Assembly (NCBI GenBank): GCA_021776195.1
Contig: JAJFGK010000015.1
Span: 52,140-116,139, forward strand
DNA: 64,000 nt
Source of the DNA: Kiloniellaceae bacterium
Lineage (GTDB): Bacteria > Pseudomonadota > Alphaproteobacteria > Kiloniellales > Kiloniellaceae
Direction: 5' to 3'
The notes beneath the pieces were generated by a model. It did no database searches. It had not been told where the DNA came from and was given only the letters and a program-made list of their open reading frames with translations. Of the stretch, positions 47,240-57,450 are shown piece after piece. Position 1 is the first letter of the stretch, and every line of letters starts with the position of its first letter. The position numbers and the translations under genes are program-made.

Positions 47240-47689
47240 ATGATTGTTTTCGATCTCCGCTGCGTCAAAGAGCACCTCTTCGAGGCTTGGTTCCGCGACA
47301 GCGCCAGCTATGAGGAGCAGCGCTGCGCCGAAGCGGTCTTCTGTCCGGTCTGCGGCTCGACCGAGATCGAAAAAGCTCTGATGGCGCCGAACCTGGCCGG
47401 TGCCAAAAAGAAGGGCGAGGCCCCGGCAATCCCAGGACCGGCCAAGATGGCCATGGAAGGCGCAAAGACGGCGGAGGTGCGTCAGGCCCTGCGCGCGCTG
47501 CGCAAGGTTGTCGAAGAGAATTGCGACAATGTGGGTCCAGGCTTCGCCGAGGAAGCGCGCAAGATTCACTATGGCGAGGCCGACCCCCGGGGCATCTACG
47601 GCGAGACCACCGGAGAGGAAGCCCGCGATCTGGTCGAAGAGGGCATCGAGGTCAAGAGTATCCCTTGGATCCCCAAGGAGGATTCCTGA
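47240..47689 (+). CDS. DUF1178 family protein
   Basis: 149 residues from the ATG at 47240 (AAGGA ~9 bp upstream). MIVFDLRC, FCPVCGSTEIEKALMAPNL (probable metal-binding Cys pair with the first Cys) and HYGEADPRGIYGETTGEEARDLVEEGIEV are the family hallmarks. Function unknown. Follows a 50-bp UTR-like stretch after the divergent methyltransferase; ubiG is convergent 45 bp away. Confidence 0.92.
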   Translation: MIVFDLRCVKEHLFEAWFRDSASYEEQRCAEAVFCPVCGSTEIEKALMAPNLAGAKKKGEAPAIPGPAKMAMEGAKTAEVRQALRALRKVVEENCDNVGPGFAEEARKIHYGEADPRGIYGETTGEEARDLVEEGIEVKSIPWIPKEDS

Positions 47690-47734
47690 CCGACCGGCGC
47701 CGGAATGGAATGATCGGCACCGGTACGACCGGCC

Positions 47735-48481
47735 TCAGGGCGCCTTGCGCGCCGCCAGCAGGTAGTTGACGTCCAGGTCGCGCGGGTCGAGGCGCCAGGA
47801 ATCGTCGATCGGATTGTGGCGCAGGCCCGTGAGGGCGACGATCTCCAGGCCGTTGGCCCGCAGGTGCCGGGCGATTTCCGAGGGCTTTTGAAATCGGCGC
47901 CAGTCATGGGTGCCGCGTGGCAGCCAGCGCAGCAGGTACTCGGCACCGACCACGGCCATGGCAAAGGCCTTGGCCGTGCGGTTGAGGGTCGAGAGGACCA
48001 TCAGGCCGCCGGGACGGAGCAGTTGGCAGGAAGCCGCGAGAAAGCTCGCGACATCGGCCACATGCTCGACCACCTCCATGTTGACGATCAGGTCGAAGCG
48101 CGGCGCCTCCTCGGCCAGCTCTTCGGCGCTCGCCACCCGGTAGCGGACCGCGAGCCCGCCTTCGGCGGCATGCTGGGCGGCAATGCTGATATTGCGCTCC
48201 GAGGCGTCGATTCCCAGGACCTCCGCGCCGAGCCGGGTCAGAGGCTCGCAGAGCAGGCCGCCGCCGCAGCCGATATCGAGGACGGACAGACCCTGCAAGG
48301 GGGTGAGGCTGTCGGCCTCGCCGCCGAAAAGGTCGGTCGCCTGGTCGCGAACGAAGCGCAGCCGGGCCGGATTGAGCCGGTGCAGAGGGCGGAACTCGCC
48401 CGCCGGATCCCACCACCGCTCGGCCAGAGCAGAGAACTTTTCGATTTCCTCCGGGTCGATCGATTTTGCGGTTTCCGACAT
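47735..48481 (-). CDS. ubiG: Ubiquinone biosynthesis O-methyltransferase UbiG
   Basis: 248 residues from the ATG at 48481; the open frame continues upstream but the family starts near SIDPEEIEKFSALAERWWDP. Motif I SVLDIGCGGGLLCEPL, VLGIDASE, FDLIVNMEVVEHV, FLLPRGTHDW-type region (RWLPRGTHDWRRF). Performs both O-methylations in ubiquinone synthesis. Divergent from lysC. Confidence 0.95.
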   Translation of the reverse strand: MSETAKSIDPEEIEKFSALAERWWDPAGEFRPLHRLNPARLRFVRDQATDLFGGEADSLTPLQGLSVLDIGCGGGLLCEPLTRLGAEVLGIDASERNISIAAQHAAEGGLAVRYRVASAEELAEEAPRFDLIVNMEVVEHVADVASFLAASCQLLRPGGLMVLSTLNRTAKAFAMAVVGAEYLLRWLPRGTHDWRRFQKPSEIARHLRANGLEIVALTGLRHNPIDDSWRLDPRDLDVNYLLAARKAP

Positions 48482-48635
48482 GGTCCTGTCCGCTTTGGAA
48501 GGGCGGCGGCACGGACTTGTCCGCGCGCGTTGGCCAGAGTATGGATAGCCGCCGCCGCGCGAGCAACAGCCTTCGTCCGGCGGGTTCTGTTCAGGGTGGG
48601 GTCGGCATGATTTTAGGGCAGTCGGTGGCGTAACC

Positions 48636-49868
48636 ATGTCTTGCATCGTGATGAAATTCGGCGGCACCTCGGTCGCCGACCTGGAACGCATTCGAGCCGC
48701 CGCGCGACGGGTCAAGGGCGAGGTCGAGGCCGGTCATTCGGTGACGGTGCTGGTCTCCGCCATGGCCGGGGTGACCGACCAGTTGGTCGAGACCGTCGCC
48801 CAGACTGCCGGACCCGGCGATGGGACCCCCGATCCCCAGGAGTACGACGCCGTCGTCTCCTCCGGCGAGCAGGTGACCTCGGGCCTGATGGCGCTGGTCT
48901 TGCAGCAGATGGGCGTCAAGGCGCGGTCCTGGCAGGGCTGGCAACTGCCGATGCGAACCGACAAGACCCACGGCTCGGCCCGCATCGAGGAGATCGATAC
49001 CACCGAACTGCGTCGCGGCCTGGAGACGGGCGTGGTCGCCGTCATCGCCGGTTTTCAGGGCCTCTCGCCCGAGGGCCGGATCACCACGCTGGGGCGGGGC
49101 GGCACCGATACCTCGGCTGTCGCCCTGGCCGCCGCGCTGGAGGCCGACCGCTGCGACATCTACACCGATGTGGAGGGTGTCTTCACCGCCGACCCGCGTA
49201 TTGTCGCCAAGGCGCGAAAGATGGACCGCATCACCTACGAAGAGATGCTGGAGATGGCCTCGCAAGGGGCCAAGGTCCTGCAGACCCGCTCGGTGGAGAT
49301 GGCGATGAAGCGCGGCGTGCCCCTGCGGGTGCTGTCCGCCTTCGAAGACAAACCTGGCACAGACATCGTGGACGAGGACGAAATCGTGGAACAGGCCATA
49401 GTGAGCGGGATCGCCTACAGCCGGGACGAGGCGAAGATCACGATCCTCGACATCGCGGATCAACCGGGTGTCGCGGCGCAGATCTTCGGTCCCCTGTCCG
49501 AGGCGGCGGTCAACGTGGACATGATCGTGCAGAGCGCCTCCAGCACGACGCTGCGCACCGACATGACCTTTACCGTCGGGGTGTCGGACCTGCAGCGGGC
49601 CGTTGCCCTGCTGCAAAGCCTGAAGGAGCAGATCGGCTACCGCGACCTGCAGTTCGACAACAATGTCGCGAAGGTTTCCGTGATCGGCGTGGGCATGCGC
49701 AGTCACGCCGGGGTTGCCCAGTCGATGTTCAAGGCGCTGGCCGATCGCGGCATCAACATCCAGGTGATCTCGACCTCGGAGATCAAGGTTTCGGTGCTGA
49801 TCGCCGAAGAGTATACCGAACTGGCCCTGCGCAGTCTGCACACGGCCTATGGTCTTGACGATCTTTGA
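48636..49868 (+). CDS. lysC: Aspartate kinase
   Basis: 410 residues. First step of Lys/Thr/Met synthesis. KFGGTSVAD near the N-terminus, LGRGGTDTSAVALA and IYTDVEGVFTADPR in the kinase domain, and two ACT domains (EAKITILDIADQPGV and VSVIGVGMRSHAGV; IQVISTSEIKVSVLI) for feedback control. A 208-bp gap follows. Confidence 0.97.
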   Translation: MSCIVMKFGGTSVADLERIRAAARRVKGEVEAGHSVTVLVSAMAGVTDQLVETVAQTAGPGDGTPDPQEYDAVVSSGEQVTSGLMALVLQQMGVKARSWQGWQLPMRTDKTHGSARIEEIDTTELRRGLETGVVAVIAGFQGLSPEGRITTLGRGGTDTSAVALAAALEADRCDIYTDVEGVFTADPRIVAKARKMDRITYEEMLEMASQGAKVLQTRSVEMAMKRGVPLRVLSAFEDKPGTDIVDEDEIVEQAIVSGIAYSRDEAKITILDIADQPGVAAQIFGPLSEAAVNVDMIVQSASSTTLRTDMTFTVGVSDLQRAVALLQSLKEQIGYRDLQFDNNVAKVSVIGVGMRSHAGVAQSMFKALADRGINIQVISTSEIKVSVLIAEEYTELALRSLHTAYGLDDL

Positions 49869-50018
49869 TGGATGTCGGCGACATAATTCCACAAAATTCG
49901 ACTGGCGTTGGGGACGCTCCCGGCGACCGGATATTGGCTGCTATCTCGCCGAGGCCATTGAAATCCGGGTGGTGGAGACCGGGAGCCGGTTGGACAATAG
50001 TCACGGGTTTCGCAATTT

Positions 50019-50030
50019 GTTAAGCTTAAC
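50019..50030. promoter_or_regulatory. Perfect 12-bp palindrome in the lysC/rodZ-like gap
   Basis: GTTAAGCTTAAC stands ~47 bp upstream of the rodZ-like gene in a slightly AT-rich stretch. It may be an operator; the two TTAA halves are also reminiscent of CtrA half sites but spacing is wrong. Confidence 0.35.
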
Positions 50031-50076
50031 GCGATAGCACAGGGTCGGAGGCCGACATGGGTCTCCAGCGGATTCC

Positions 50077-51519
50077 ATGGGGCATCGGGCCGTCGCCGAG
50101 ACCCCGCGACAGCGGCGAGGCGCAAGAGTGCTGAGAGCGCAGAAGAAACAGTCGTCATCACCACTCGATCATGGCGACGGGCCGTCGATCTTCGAGGACA
50201 ACGTCGGCCGCAGATTGCGCCGGTCGCGTGAGAGCTATGGTCAGGACCTGCGGCGCGTGGCCGAGGCGCTGCGCATCCGCTATGTCTACCTCGATGCCAT
50301 CGAAAAGGGCCATCATGACCGCATGCCGGGCGCCGCCTATGCGGTCGGTTTCGTTCGCAGCTACGCCGAGTTCCTCGGCATGGACGGCGAGGAGATCGTC
50401 AATCAGTACAAACGCGAGATTTCGGGCGTCGGTCATGACCAGAACCTGCATTTCCCGACGCCTTCGCCCGAAAGCAAGGTGCCGGGCGGTGCGGTTTTTC
50501 TGATCTGCGCTCTGATCGGGCTGCTCGCCTACGGGACCTGGTACTACCTGTCTTCGCGTGAAGCCAGCGTCGTCGACCTGATCCCGGCCCTGCCGGATCG
50601 TCTGCAGGCCCTGGTCAGCGAAGACGCTCCCGGCGACACGACCGCGGCAGATCCCGCGGCCGAGAGCTCTGAGCCTGACGGCGCGACACCGGTCGAGACG
50701 ACCTCACCGGAGAACGGGGTCGTGACAGCGGCCCCCGACGGGACAGCCCCCGACGGGACAGCCCCCGACGAGACGGCCCCCGACGAGACGGCCCGGGATG
50801 ACACGGCCTGGGATGACACGGTGCAGCCCGAAGCTGAACTTTCGACCGGTGTATTGCCGTCGGCCACGGGGTCGGAGGTGCCTTCGGCCCCTTCGGACAG
50901 CGACCCGGCGCCATTGTCGGACAGCGATCCCGTGCAAACCGCCGCGGCACCCGAGCAGGCGACGCCACTGGAGTTCGACGCGACCGCGTTGCCCGATGCG
51001 CCGCCCCCGCCGCCGGTCCTCTCGGCGGCGCCTGAAGCCGGGGAGCCCGGGGCCGCCAGCCCGGCGATCGCCACGGGAACCGCGACCGGGGTGACCCTCG
51101 GGAATGTGACCGAGGTGCTCGACCTTACGTCTCCCTCTGCCACCGAGGAGTCCGCCATCCCCGGCATTCCAGAGACTGCCTCGCCGCAGACCCTGGCGGC
51201 GCTCGGCCCCGACCAGACCCAGGGCGAACTCTTTGGCGCCGAAAACAGCGATGCCAGGGTGGTGCTCAAGGCGACCATGGACTGTTGGGTCCAGGTACGC
51301 GATCCCCAGGGCGTGTTGCTGCTGACCCAGGTCTTGCGGCCGGGCGATCGGTATTTGGTGCCCGATCAACCGGGCCTCACCTTGATGATGGGTAACGCAG
51401 GCGGCCTCGAGATCATCGTCGAGAACGTCGTGCTGCCGCCCTTCGGGCCGGTCGGTGCGGTCCGCAGGGACATTGTCCTGGATCCTCAGGCCCTGATCGC
51501 ACAGGCCGCCGGTCTGTAG
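50077..51519 (+). CDS. rodZ: RodZ-like cell-shape protein (HTH - TM - DUF4115)
   Basis: 480 residues. Cytoplasmic HTH of the RodZ type (FEDNVGRRLRRSRESYGQDL; IRYVYLDAIEKG; YAVGFVRSYAEFLGM), one transmembrane helix (GAVFLICALIGLLAYGTWYYL, ~145-165), a long periplasmic Thr/Ala/Asp/Pro-rich linker expanded by a 15-bp repeat, and a C-terminal DUF4115 domain (CWVQVRDPQGVLL; VLRPGDRYLVPDQPGLTLMMGNAGGLEI). RodZ links MreB to the wall elongation machinery. Start may be later; ATG 50077 is the longest. ispG follows, as in many alphaproteobacteria. Confidence 0.88.
   Translation: MGHRAVAETPRQRRGARVLRAQKKQSSSPLDHGDGPSIFEDNVGRRLRRSRESYGQDLRRVAEALRIRYVYLDAIEKGHHDRMPGAAYAVGFVRSYAEFLGMDGEEIVNQYKREISGVGHDQNLHFPTPSPESKVPGGAVFLICALIGLLAYGTWYYLSSREASVVDLIPALPDRLQALVSEDAPGDTTAADPAAESSEPDGATPVETTSPENGVVTAAPDGTAPDGTAPDETAPDETARDDTAWDDTVQPEAELSTGVLPSATGSEVPSAPSDSDPAPLSDSDPVQTAAAPEQATPLEFDATALPDAPPPPPVLSAAPEAGEPGAASPAIATGTATGVTLGNVTEVLDLTSPSATEESAIPGIPETASPQTLAALGPDQTQGELFGAENSDARVVLKATMDCWVQVRDPQGVLLLTQVLRPGDRYLVPDQPGLTLMMGNAGGLEIIVENVVLPPFGPVGAVRRDIVLDPQALIAQAAGL
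50731..50820 (+). repeat. In-frame 15-bp tandem repeat, six copies, in the rodZ linker
   Basis: Six consecutive 15-bp units, the first two identical and the next two identical, then two diverged ones, encode A-P-D-(G/E)-T blocks in the periplasmic linker. They lengthen a flexible tether. Confidence 0.9.
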
Positions 51520-51539
51520 TTTCGTCGCGGTCGCGACGG

Positions 51540-51568
51540 TGGCGCCGACGCTTGCAGTTTCGGCGCCA
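51540..51568 (+). terminator. Hairpin between the rodZ-like gene and ispG
   Basis: TGGCGCCGA and TCGGCGCCA form a perfect 9-bp stem with an 11-base loop 20 bp after the rodZ stop. No U-tract, so it may be a Rho-dependent end or an mRNA processing site. Confidence 0.45.
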
Positions 51569-51665
51569 AGGGAGCAATTTAGGTGCCGTTCAGCACCCCA
51601 GGCGGCGCCACCCCTGACACCGGCGACCGAAGTCACCGCCCGAGAGCGATCGCGAGACCTAGTCC

Positions 51666-52820
51666 ATGAGCATCAGACCCTACCGCGATATCCAACGCCG
51701 CAAGTCGCGCCAGATCCATGTCGGCAAGGTGCCTGTGGGCGGCGATGCGCCGATCACCGTGCAGTCCATGACCAACACCCTGACCAGCGACGCGGCGGCG
51801 ACCATCGGCCAGGTTCGCGAACTGGAGGTGGCCGGGGCCGACATCGTGCGGGTTTCCTGCCCCGATGAAGAGTCGACGGTGGCACTGAAGGAAATCGTCG
51901 CCGAGGTCACGGTGCCGATCGTGGCGGACATCCATTTTCACTACAAGCGTGCCATCGAGGCGGCCGAGGCGGGCGCGGCCTGCCTGCGCATCAATCCCGG
52001 CAACATCGGCTCGGTCGAACGGGTGCGCGAAGTCATCAAGGCGGCCAAGGACCACGGCTGCTCCATGCGCATCGGCGTCAACGCCGGTTCGCTGGAGCGC
52101 GATCTGTTGGAGAAGTACGGCGAGCCCTGTCCCGAGGCGATGGTCGAGTCGGCGCTCAATCACATTCGCATCCTGGAAGACAACGACTTCACCGAATTCA
52201 AGATCTCCTGCAAGGCCTCGGACGTATTCCTGGCGGCCGCGGCCTATCACGGCCTGGCCGAGGTTTGCGATTACCCGATCCACCTTGGTGTCACCGAGGC
52301 GGGCGGCCTGCGCTCTGGCACTATCAAATCCTCGGTCGGCATGGGCGCGCTGCTCTGGGCCGGCATCGGCGATACCATCAGGGTTTCGCTCTCGGCCGAC
52401 CCGGTCGAGGAGATCAAGGTCGGCTTCGACATGCTCAAGGCCCTCGGCCTGCGTCATCGCGGGGTCAACGTGATCTCCTGTCCCTCCTGCGCGCGCCAGC
52501 AGTTCCAGGTGATCAAGACGGTCGAGCTCTTGGAGCAGCGATTGGCGCACATCACCACGCCGATGTCGGTCTCGGTCATCGGCTGCGTGGTCAACGGGCC
52601 CGGCGAGGCAACCATGACGGACATTGGCCTGACCGGTGGCGGGCGTGGAACGCACCAGATCTATGTCAACGGTCTGCCCGATCACCGCCTGAAGGATACC
52701 GACATCGTCGATCATCTGGTCGGCATGATCCAAAAGAAGGCCGAGCAGATCGAGGCCGAAATGGCGCTCGCCGAGGAGGCCGCGGAACAGCCGCTTCTGG
52801 CATCCGGTCAACATTCCTAG
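51666..52820 (+). CDS. ispG: 4-hydroxy-3-methylbut-2-enyl diphosphate synthase
   Basis: 384 residues. MEP isoprenoid pathway. TIM-barrel part ([24 protein letters not shown]) and [4Fe-4S] ligands in ISCPSCARQ and [10 protein letters not shown]. Only 21 bp before hisS. Confidence 0.97.
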   Translation: MSIRPYRDIQRRKSRQIHVGKVPVGGDAPITVQSMTNTLTSDAAATIGQVRELEVAGADIVRVSCPDEESTVALKEIVAEVTVPIVADIHFHYKRAIEAAEAGAACLRINPGNIGSVERVREVIKAAKDHGCSMRIGVNAGSLERDLLEKYGEPCPEAMVESALNHIRILEDNDFTEFKISCKASDVFLAAAAYHGLAEVCDYPIHLGVTEAGGLRSGTIKSSVGMGALLWAGIGDTIRVSLSADPVEEIKVGFDMLKALGLRHRGVNVISCPSCARQQFQVIKTVELLEQRLAHITTPMSVSVIGCVVNGPGEATMTDIGLTGGGRGTHQIYVNGLPDHRLKDTDIVDHLVGMIQKKAEQIEAEMALAEEAAEQPLLASGQHS

Positions 52821-52841
52821 CTAACGAGCGGAGGGCCCTTC

Positions 52842-54086
52842 GTGCCAGTCCTGCAGCCGGTTCGCGGCACCCATGATCTGTTGCCCGACGAGATGCGCCG
52901 GCACCGCCAGGTTCTGGACTGCGCGCGCGATATCGCCGAGCGCTACGGCTACGATTTCATGGCGACGCCGATTTTCGAGTTTACCGACGTCTTCAAGCGC
53001 ACCCTGGGCGATGCCAGCGACGTGGTCACCAAGGAGATGTACACCTTCGAGACCAAGAGCGGCGAGGAGATCACCCTTCGTCCCGAGAACACGGCCAGTG
53101 TCATGCGCGCCATGCTGTCGGGCGGGCTCGGGCAGTCGCTGCCGCTGAAGTACTTCTATGGCGGGCCGATGTTTCGCCACGAACGTCCGCAGAAGGGGCG
53201 CTATCGGCAGTTTCATCAGTTCGGGGTCGAACTGATCGGGGTGCCGCAGCCGCTCGGCGACATCGAGATCATCGCCCTGGGCGCGCGCATCCTGGACGCG
53301 CTCGATCTGGTCGGCGAGATCGAACTGGAGCTGAACACCCTGGGCGACGTCGAGAGCCGGCGGGCCTACCGCGATGCCCTGGTGGCCTACTTCAGCGATC
53401 GGATCGAGGGCTTGTCCGAAGAGAGCCGCGATCGCCTGACCCGCAATCCTCTGCGTATTCTCGATTCCAAGGACAAGGGCGATCAGGCGCTGGTTGCCGA
53501 CGCGCCAGCTTTCGATGCTTATCTGAATCAGGCCAGCCAGGACTTCTTCGGCGCGGTTTGCGATGGCCTGGGCGAGCTGGGGATCGCCTACCGTCTCAAT
53601 CCGCATCTGGTGCGCGGCCTCGATTACTATGGCCACACCGCCTTCGAGTTCGTGTCGGCCAGTCTCGGCGCCCAGGGCACGGTCATGGGCGGCGGTCGCT
53701 ACGACGGCCTGTGCGAACTCATGGGCGGCGCGCCGACGGCCGGGGTTGGCTGGGCGGCTGGGGTCGAACGGCTCGCCATGCTGCTGGGCGACGGGCCGAC
53801 GGCGCGGCGCCCCTTGAGCGTGGTGCCGCTCGGTGCCGCGGCCGAGAAAGCGGCGCTGGGCCTGACCGAAGACTTGCGGGCCGCGGGACATCGCGTCGAG
53901 CTGGGGTTCAGCGGCAACATGAAAAAACGTCTCCAGCGGGCCAACAAAGCGGCGGCGCGGGCTGCCTTGTTGTTGGGAGATGACGAGCTTTCGGCGGGCG
54001 AGGTGACCCTGCGGGATCTGGACAGCGGCGACCAGCGCCGTATCGCCCGGGCCGATCTCGTGGCGGAGCTGCAACCCTTCTTGTGA
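52842..54086 (+). CDS. hisS: Histidine--tRNA ligase
   Basis: 414 residues, start GTG with GGAGGG 7-8 bp upstream. Class II motif 1 region, motif 2 PMFRHERPQKGRYRQFHQFG, the HisA motif VRGLDYYGHTAFEF, and motif 3 AAGVERLAMLL; C-terminal anticodon-binding domain (VELGFSGNMKKRLQRANKA). Usual length. Confidence 0.97.
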   Translation: MPVLQPVRGTHDLLPDEMRRHRQVLDCARDIAERYGYDFMATPIFEFTDVFKRTLGDASDVVTKEMYTFETKSGEEITLRPENTASVMRAMLSGGLGQSLPLKYFYGGPMFRHERPQKGRYRQFHQFGVELIGVPQPLGDIEIIALGARILDALDLVGEIELELNTLGDVESRRAYRDALVAYFSDRIEGLSEESRDRLTRNPLRILDSKDKGDQALVADAPAFDAYLNQASQDFFGAVCDGLGELGIAYRLNPHLVRGLDYYGHTAFEFVSASLGAQGTVMGGGRYDGLCELMGGAPTAGVGWAAGVERLAMLLGDGPTARRPLSVVPLGAAAEKAALGLTEDLRAAGHRVELGFSGNMKKRLQRANKAAARAALLLGDDELSAGEVTLRDLDSGDQRRIARADLVAELQPFL

Positions 54087-54096
54087 TGGAGTCGCC

Positions 54097-55314
54097 ATGG
54101 CGGGTCTCGCGCGCGATCTTCTGTCCCGCCTGCTCTGGGTAGGCGGACCCAGCCGCGGTCTCGCCGACGGTGGAGATCCGGCCGGTCTGCTGGCGGACCT
54201 GGCGGCAATCCAGCCGCGCGAGGCCATGGTCCTGGCCACGGGTGGGCAGATCGCATTCCTCCTTGCGCCGGACCGCGAGTTGGGTCTGGTGGAATCCCTA
54301 TTGAGTCTCATGGCGCGAGCCAGCGGCACCGATCCGGCCAGCGCCGCGCGCGACTGTCAGGTGCTGGAGGGCGAGGCGGCGCTGGCCCAGCTCTTCGCGA
54401 CCGCCGCCGGGTTCGAGGTGGGACCGCAAGACGACGCGGGCCGGGTGACCGGCTCGGACCTCGAGAGGGTCCGGCTATGCGGCCGTCTGGCGGAAGAAAG
54501 GGCGATGATCGGGCCCCACCTGAAGGGTGCCCTCGATGCCGCCCTCGACGCCGCCGAGGGACTTGCCGCGGCGGGGCTGCTGCCCGATCCGTCGCACTCG
54601 CTGGCAACGGTGGCGCTCGACGAGGCACGGCGTCTTCACGGCGACCTGGCGGGTTGCCGGGCCCTGCTCGTCGGCCTCGGCGATCTGAGCGATGTCTTCG
54701 CCCGGGCGTTGCGCGAAGCAGGGGTCAGCGCGCTCAGCGTTTGTCATCGCTCGCAGGATCGCGCCCAAGCCTTCGCCGCCCGCTTCACCTGTCACTACCA
54801 ATCCTGGGAGCGCCTGCCCGACGCGCTGGCCGAGGCCGACATTCTGGTGAGCGATCTCGGCGACGGCCGGGTGGCGATCACCCGCGATCTGCTGGTTGCC
54901 GCCTTGAAGGCGCGCCGGCGCCGTCCCATGTTCCTGATCGATCTCGGCCTGCCGCCCGATGTCGAGGCGGCGGCCGAAGACCTGAGCGATGCCTTTCGCT
55001 ACACGCTGGACGATCTGGAGCGACTCGCTCTGGACGGCGACATAGCCGTGGAGACGACGCCGCAGGCGGCGCTGCGTTATCTCGACGATGCCCGTGCGCG
55101 CTTCTGGGCCAAGACCCAGATCGAGGACGGGAAATCGGGGCTGGAAGCCCGCTTGACGGCCCACCTCGAGGCGCTGCGGCAAACAGTCCATGGCGATCTT
55201 GGGCCGGCCGGAGAGGATGCCACACTCGAGTTTCAACGCCGCCTGCTGGCAGGTCTCGAAGATCTCGCGGCGCTTTTCCGGGCGGCTGACAAAAAAGGAC
55301 GGGACGACCGGTGA
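54097..55314 (+). CDS. Glutamyl-tRNA reductase-like protein with lost catalytic Cys
   Basis: 405 residues. Aligns along GluTR (HemA): [15 protein letters not shown] corresponds to the catalytic STCNRxE block but reads T-G-G-Q at residues 48-51, so Cys, Asn and Arg are gone. [18 protein letters not shown] matches the GEaavrHLF-vaaGL block, and the NADPH loop is GLGDLSDV, lacking the canonical GxGxMG. It sits in the classic hemA-prfA-prmC operon slot (10 bp after hisS, 4-bp overlap with prfA). Alphaproteobacteria usually make ALA by HemA of the ALA-synthase type, so this is likely a pseudoenzyme with a new role. Homology is inferred by eye from motif order. Confidence 0.6.
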   Translation: MAGLARDLLSRLLWVGGPSRGLADGGDPAGLLADLAAIQPREAMVLATGGQIAFLLAPDRELGLVESLLSLMARASGTDPASAARDCQVLEGEAALAQLFATAAGFEVGPQDDAGRVTGSDLERVRLCGRLAEERAMIGPHLKGALDAALDAAEGLAAAGLLPDPSHSLATVALDEARRLHGDLAGCRALLVGLGDLSDVFARALREAGVSALSVCHRSQDRAQAFAARFTCHYQSWERLPDALAEADILVSDLGDGRVAITRDLLVAALKARRRRPMFLIDLGLPPDVEAAAEDLSDAFRYTLDDLERLALDGDIAVETTPQAALRYLDDARARFWAKTQIEDGKSGLEARLTAHLEALRQTVHGDLGPAGEDATLEFQRRLLAGLEDLAALFRAADKKGRDDR

Positions 55315-56381
55315 ATCTTGACGCCAAGCTCGACAGTATTTGCCGTCGCTTCGAGGAGGTGCGCGACCTGATCGCCACTCATCCGGAGCCCGGCTCAGCG
55401 GACTATACCGGCAAGCTGCGCGAGCTATCCGACCTGACTCCGGTGGTCGAGACAATCGAGACGCTGCAAGCCGCCCAGGCGGAACTGCGCGACGCCGAGG
55501 CGCTGCGCGAGGAGGGCGATGCCGACCTTCGCGATCTGGCCGAAGAGGAAATCGAACGGCTGCAGGCCGATCTCCCGGCGTTGGAGCGCCGCGTGCGGCT
55601 GCTGCTGTTGCCCAAGGACGAGGCTGACGAACGCAACGCCATCCTCGAGGTTCGCGCCGGAACCGGTGGCGATGAGGCTGGGCTCTTTGCCGCCGAGCTT
55701 CTAGCCATGTATCAGCGCTATGCCGCCCTGCAGAAATGGCGTTTCGAGGTGATCGACTATGCCGACACGTCGGTCGGCGGCTGCAAGGACGCCAGCGTGT
55801 CGATCAGCGGCAAGGGGGTCTTCGCCCGTCTGAAGTTCGAGTCCGGCGTGCACCGGGTGCAGCGCGTTCCGGTCACCGAATCCGGCGGCCGAATTCACAC
55901 CTCCGCGGCAACCGTCGCGGTCCTGCCCGAGGCCGAGGAGGTCGACGTGAAGGTCGAGGAGAAGGATCTGCGGATCGACACCTATCGCTCCCAGGGCGCC
56001 GGCGGCCAGCACGTCAACACCACCGACAGCGCGGTGCGTATCACCCATCTGCCCAGCGGCATCGTGGTGCAGTGCCAGGACGAGAAGTCGCAACACAAGA
56101 ACCGGGCCAAGGCGATGAAGGTGCTGTTGGCGCGGCTCTACGATCTCGAGCGGCAGCAACGCGACGACGAGCGCGCGCAATCGCGGCGCAGCCAGGTCGG
56201 CAGCGGGGACCGGTCGGAGAAGATCCGGACCTACAACTTCCCGCAAAGCCGGGTGACCGATCATCGGATCAATCTGACACTTCACAAACTGGACCGGGTG
56301 CTGTCCGGCGAGGCGCTGGACGAGGTGATCGATCCGCTGATCGCCCACCATCAGGCCGAACTGCTGGGCGAAGTCGCGTGA
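55311..56381 (+). CDS. prfA: Peptide chain release factor 1
   Basis: 356 residues, GTG start overlapping the previous stop. Codon-reading P-x-T in RVPVTESGG (PVT) and catalytic GGQ in [10 protein letters not shown]. Terminates at UAA/UAG. Stop overlaps the prmC GTG by 4 bp. Confidence 0.97.
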   Translation: MNLDAKLDSICRRFEEVRDLIATHPEPGSADYTGKLRELSDLTPVVETIETLQAAQAELRDAEALREEGDADLRDLAEEEIERLQADLPALERRVRLLLLPKDEADERNAILEVRAGTGGDEAGLFAAELLAMYQRYAALQKWRFEVIDYADTSVGGCKDASVSISGKGVFARLKFESGVHRVQRVPVTESGGRIHTSAATVAVLPEAEEVDVKVEEKDLRIDTYRSQGAGGQHVNTTDSAVRITHLPSGIVVQCQDEKSQHKNRAKAMKVLLARLYDLERQQRDDERAQSRRSQVGSGDRSEKIRTYNFPQSRVTDHRINLTLHKLDRVLSGEALDEVIDPLIAHHQAELLGEVA

Positions 56382-57289
56382 TACTCCGCGACTGCCTGGC
56401 CGTCGCGGCAAAGCGCCTGGCGGCGGCCGGTATCGAGGCGCCGATGCGCGAGGCGCGTCTCCTGGCCGCCCATGCTCTCAAGGTCGATCCGGTCGCCCTT
56501 GTCACGGGCCGCGACGACGATCCGGGCGCCGCCGCGCGCAGCGCCATCGAGGGCCTGGTGGCGCGTCGGGCGGGGCGCGAGCCGCTCTCGCGGATCCTGG
56601 GCGAGCGGGAGTTCTGGTCGCTGTCCTTCGCCATCGGCCCGGCGGTTCTCGATCCCCGTTCCGACAGTGAAACCCTGATCGAGGCGCTGCTGCGTCATCG
56701 GCCCGATCGCCATGAGCCCCTGCGCCTGCTGGATCTCGGGACCGGCAGCGGCTGTCTCCTTTTGACGGCCCTGTCGCTCTATCCGAAGGCCTGGGGCCTG
56801 GCGGTGGATCTTTCGGGCGCGGCTCTGAGAGTGGCGCGGGACAATGCGCGGGCGCTGGGGCTGACGTCGCGGGTCGGTTTTTGCCAAGGCGACTGGGCAT
56901 CGGCGCTGGCCGGCGGCTGGGATCTGGTGCTTTGCAATCCACCCTACATCGTCGGGTCAGAGATCGACAGGCTGGCACCGGAGGTTCGCTGCCACGATCC
57001 CCGTGAGGCCCTGGATGGCGGCCGCGATGGGCTCGCGGCCTATGGCCGGCTGGTCCCTCAGGTCGCGGATCGCCTCGCGCCGGGCGGTCTCCTGCTGCTT
57101 GAGCTGGGAATGGGCCAGGACCGGGCCGTCGGCACACTGCTGGCCGAGGAGGGACTGATCCTGGGCGAGGCCGCACGCGATCTGGCAGGGCGGGTCCGCT
57201 GTCTGGTGGCGACGCGGCCCGACCGTGAGAAAGCGAGCCCTGCCGGGGGGTGGAAAAAAAGGGTTGGAACTGCGGCCAATCCCCTCTAG
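56378..57289 (+). CDS. prmC: Release factor glutamine methyltransferase
   Basis: 303 residues from the GTG at 56378 (GTGA overlap with prfA). Methylates the Gln of GGQ in release factors. SAM motif [16 protein letters not shown] and the NPPY catalytic motif LCNPPYI are present, with the N-terminal helical substrate domain ([23 protein letters not shown]). Confidence 0.95.
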   Translation: MILRDCLAVAAKRLAAAGIEAPMREARLLAAHALKVDPVALVTGRDDDPGAAARSAIEGLVARRAGREPLSRILGEREFWSLSFAIGPAVLDPRSDSETLIEALLRHRPDRHEPLRLLDLGTGSGCLLLTALSLYPKAWGLAVDLSGAALRVARDNARALGLTSRVGFCQGDWASALAGGWDLVLCNPPYIVGSEIDRLAPEVRCHDPREALDGGRDGLAAYGRLVPQVADRLAPGGLLLLELGMGQDRAVGTLLAEEGLILGEAARDLAGRVRCLVATRPDREKASPAGGWKKRVGTAANPL

Positions 57290-57450
57290 TTTGGCGTGAT
57301 CGGGAACGGGGGATAGCAGAGTTTTCCTCGACGGCGCCGAGAAATCCAGACGGCAGTTCGATTTAGCAGGTGAGTACGGAACCTCACGGCTGCCTCAGAG
57401 CGGCGAAGCCAAGCCGCACAGATCAACATTGCAAAATCAAGACGAGTAGC

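Noticed and set aside
50731..50820. 15-bp tandem units as a possible CRISPR or iteron array
   Set aside because: In-frame coding repeat inside the rodZ-like gene.
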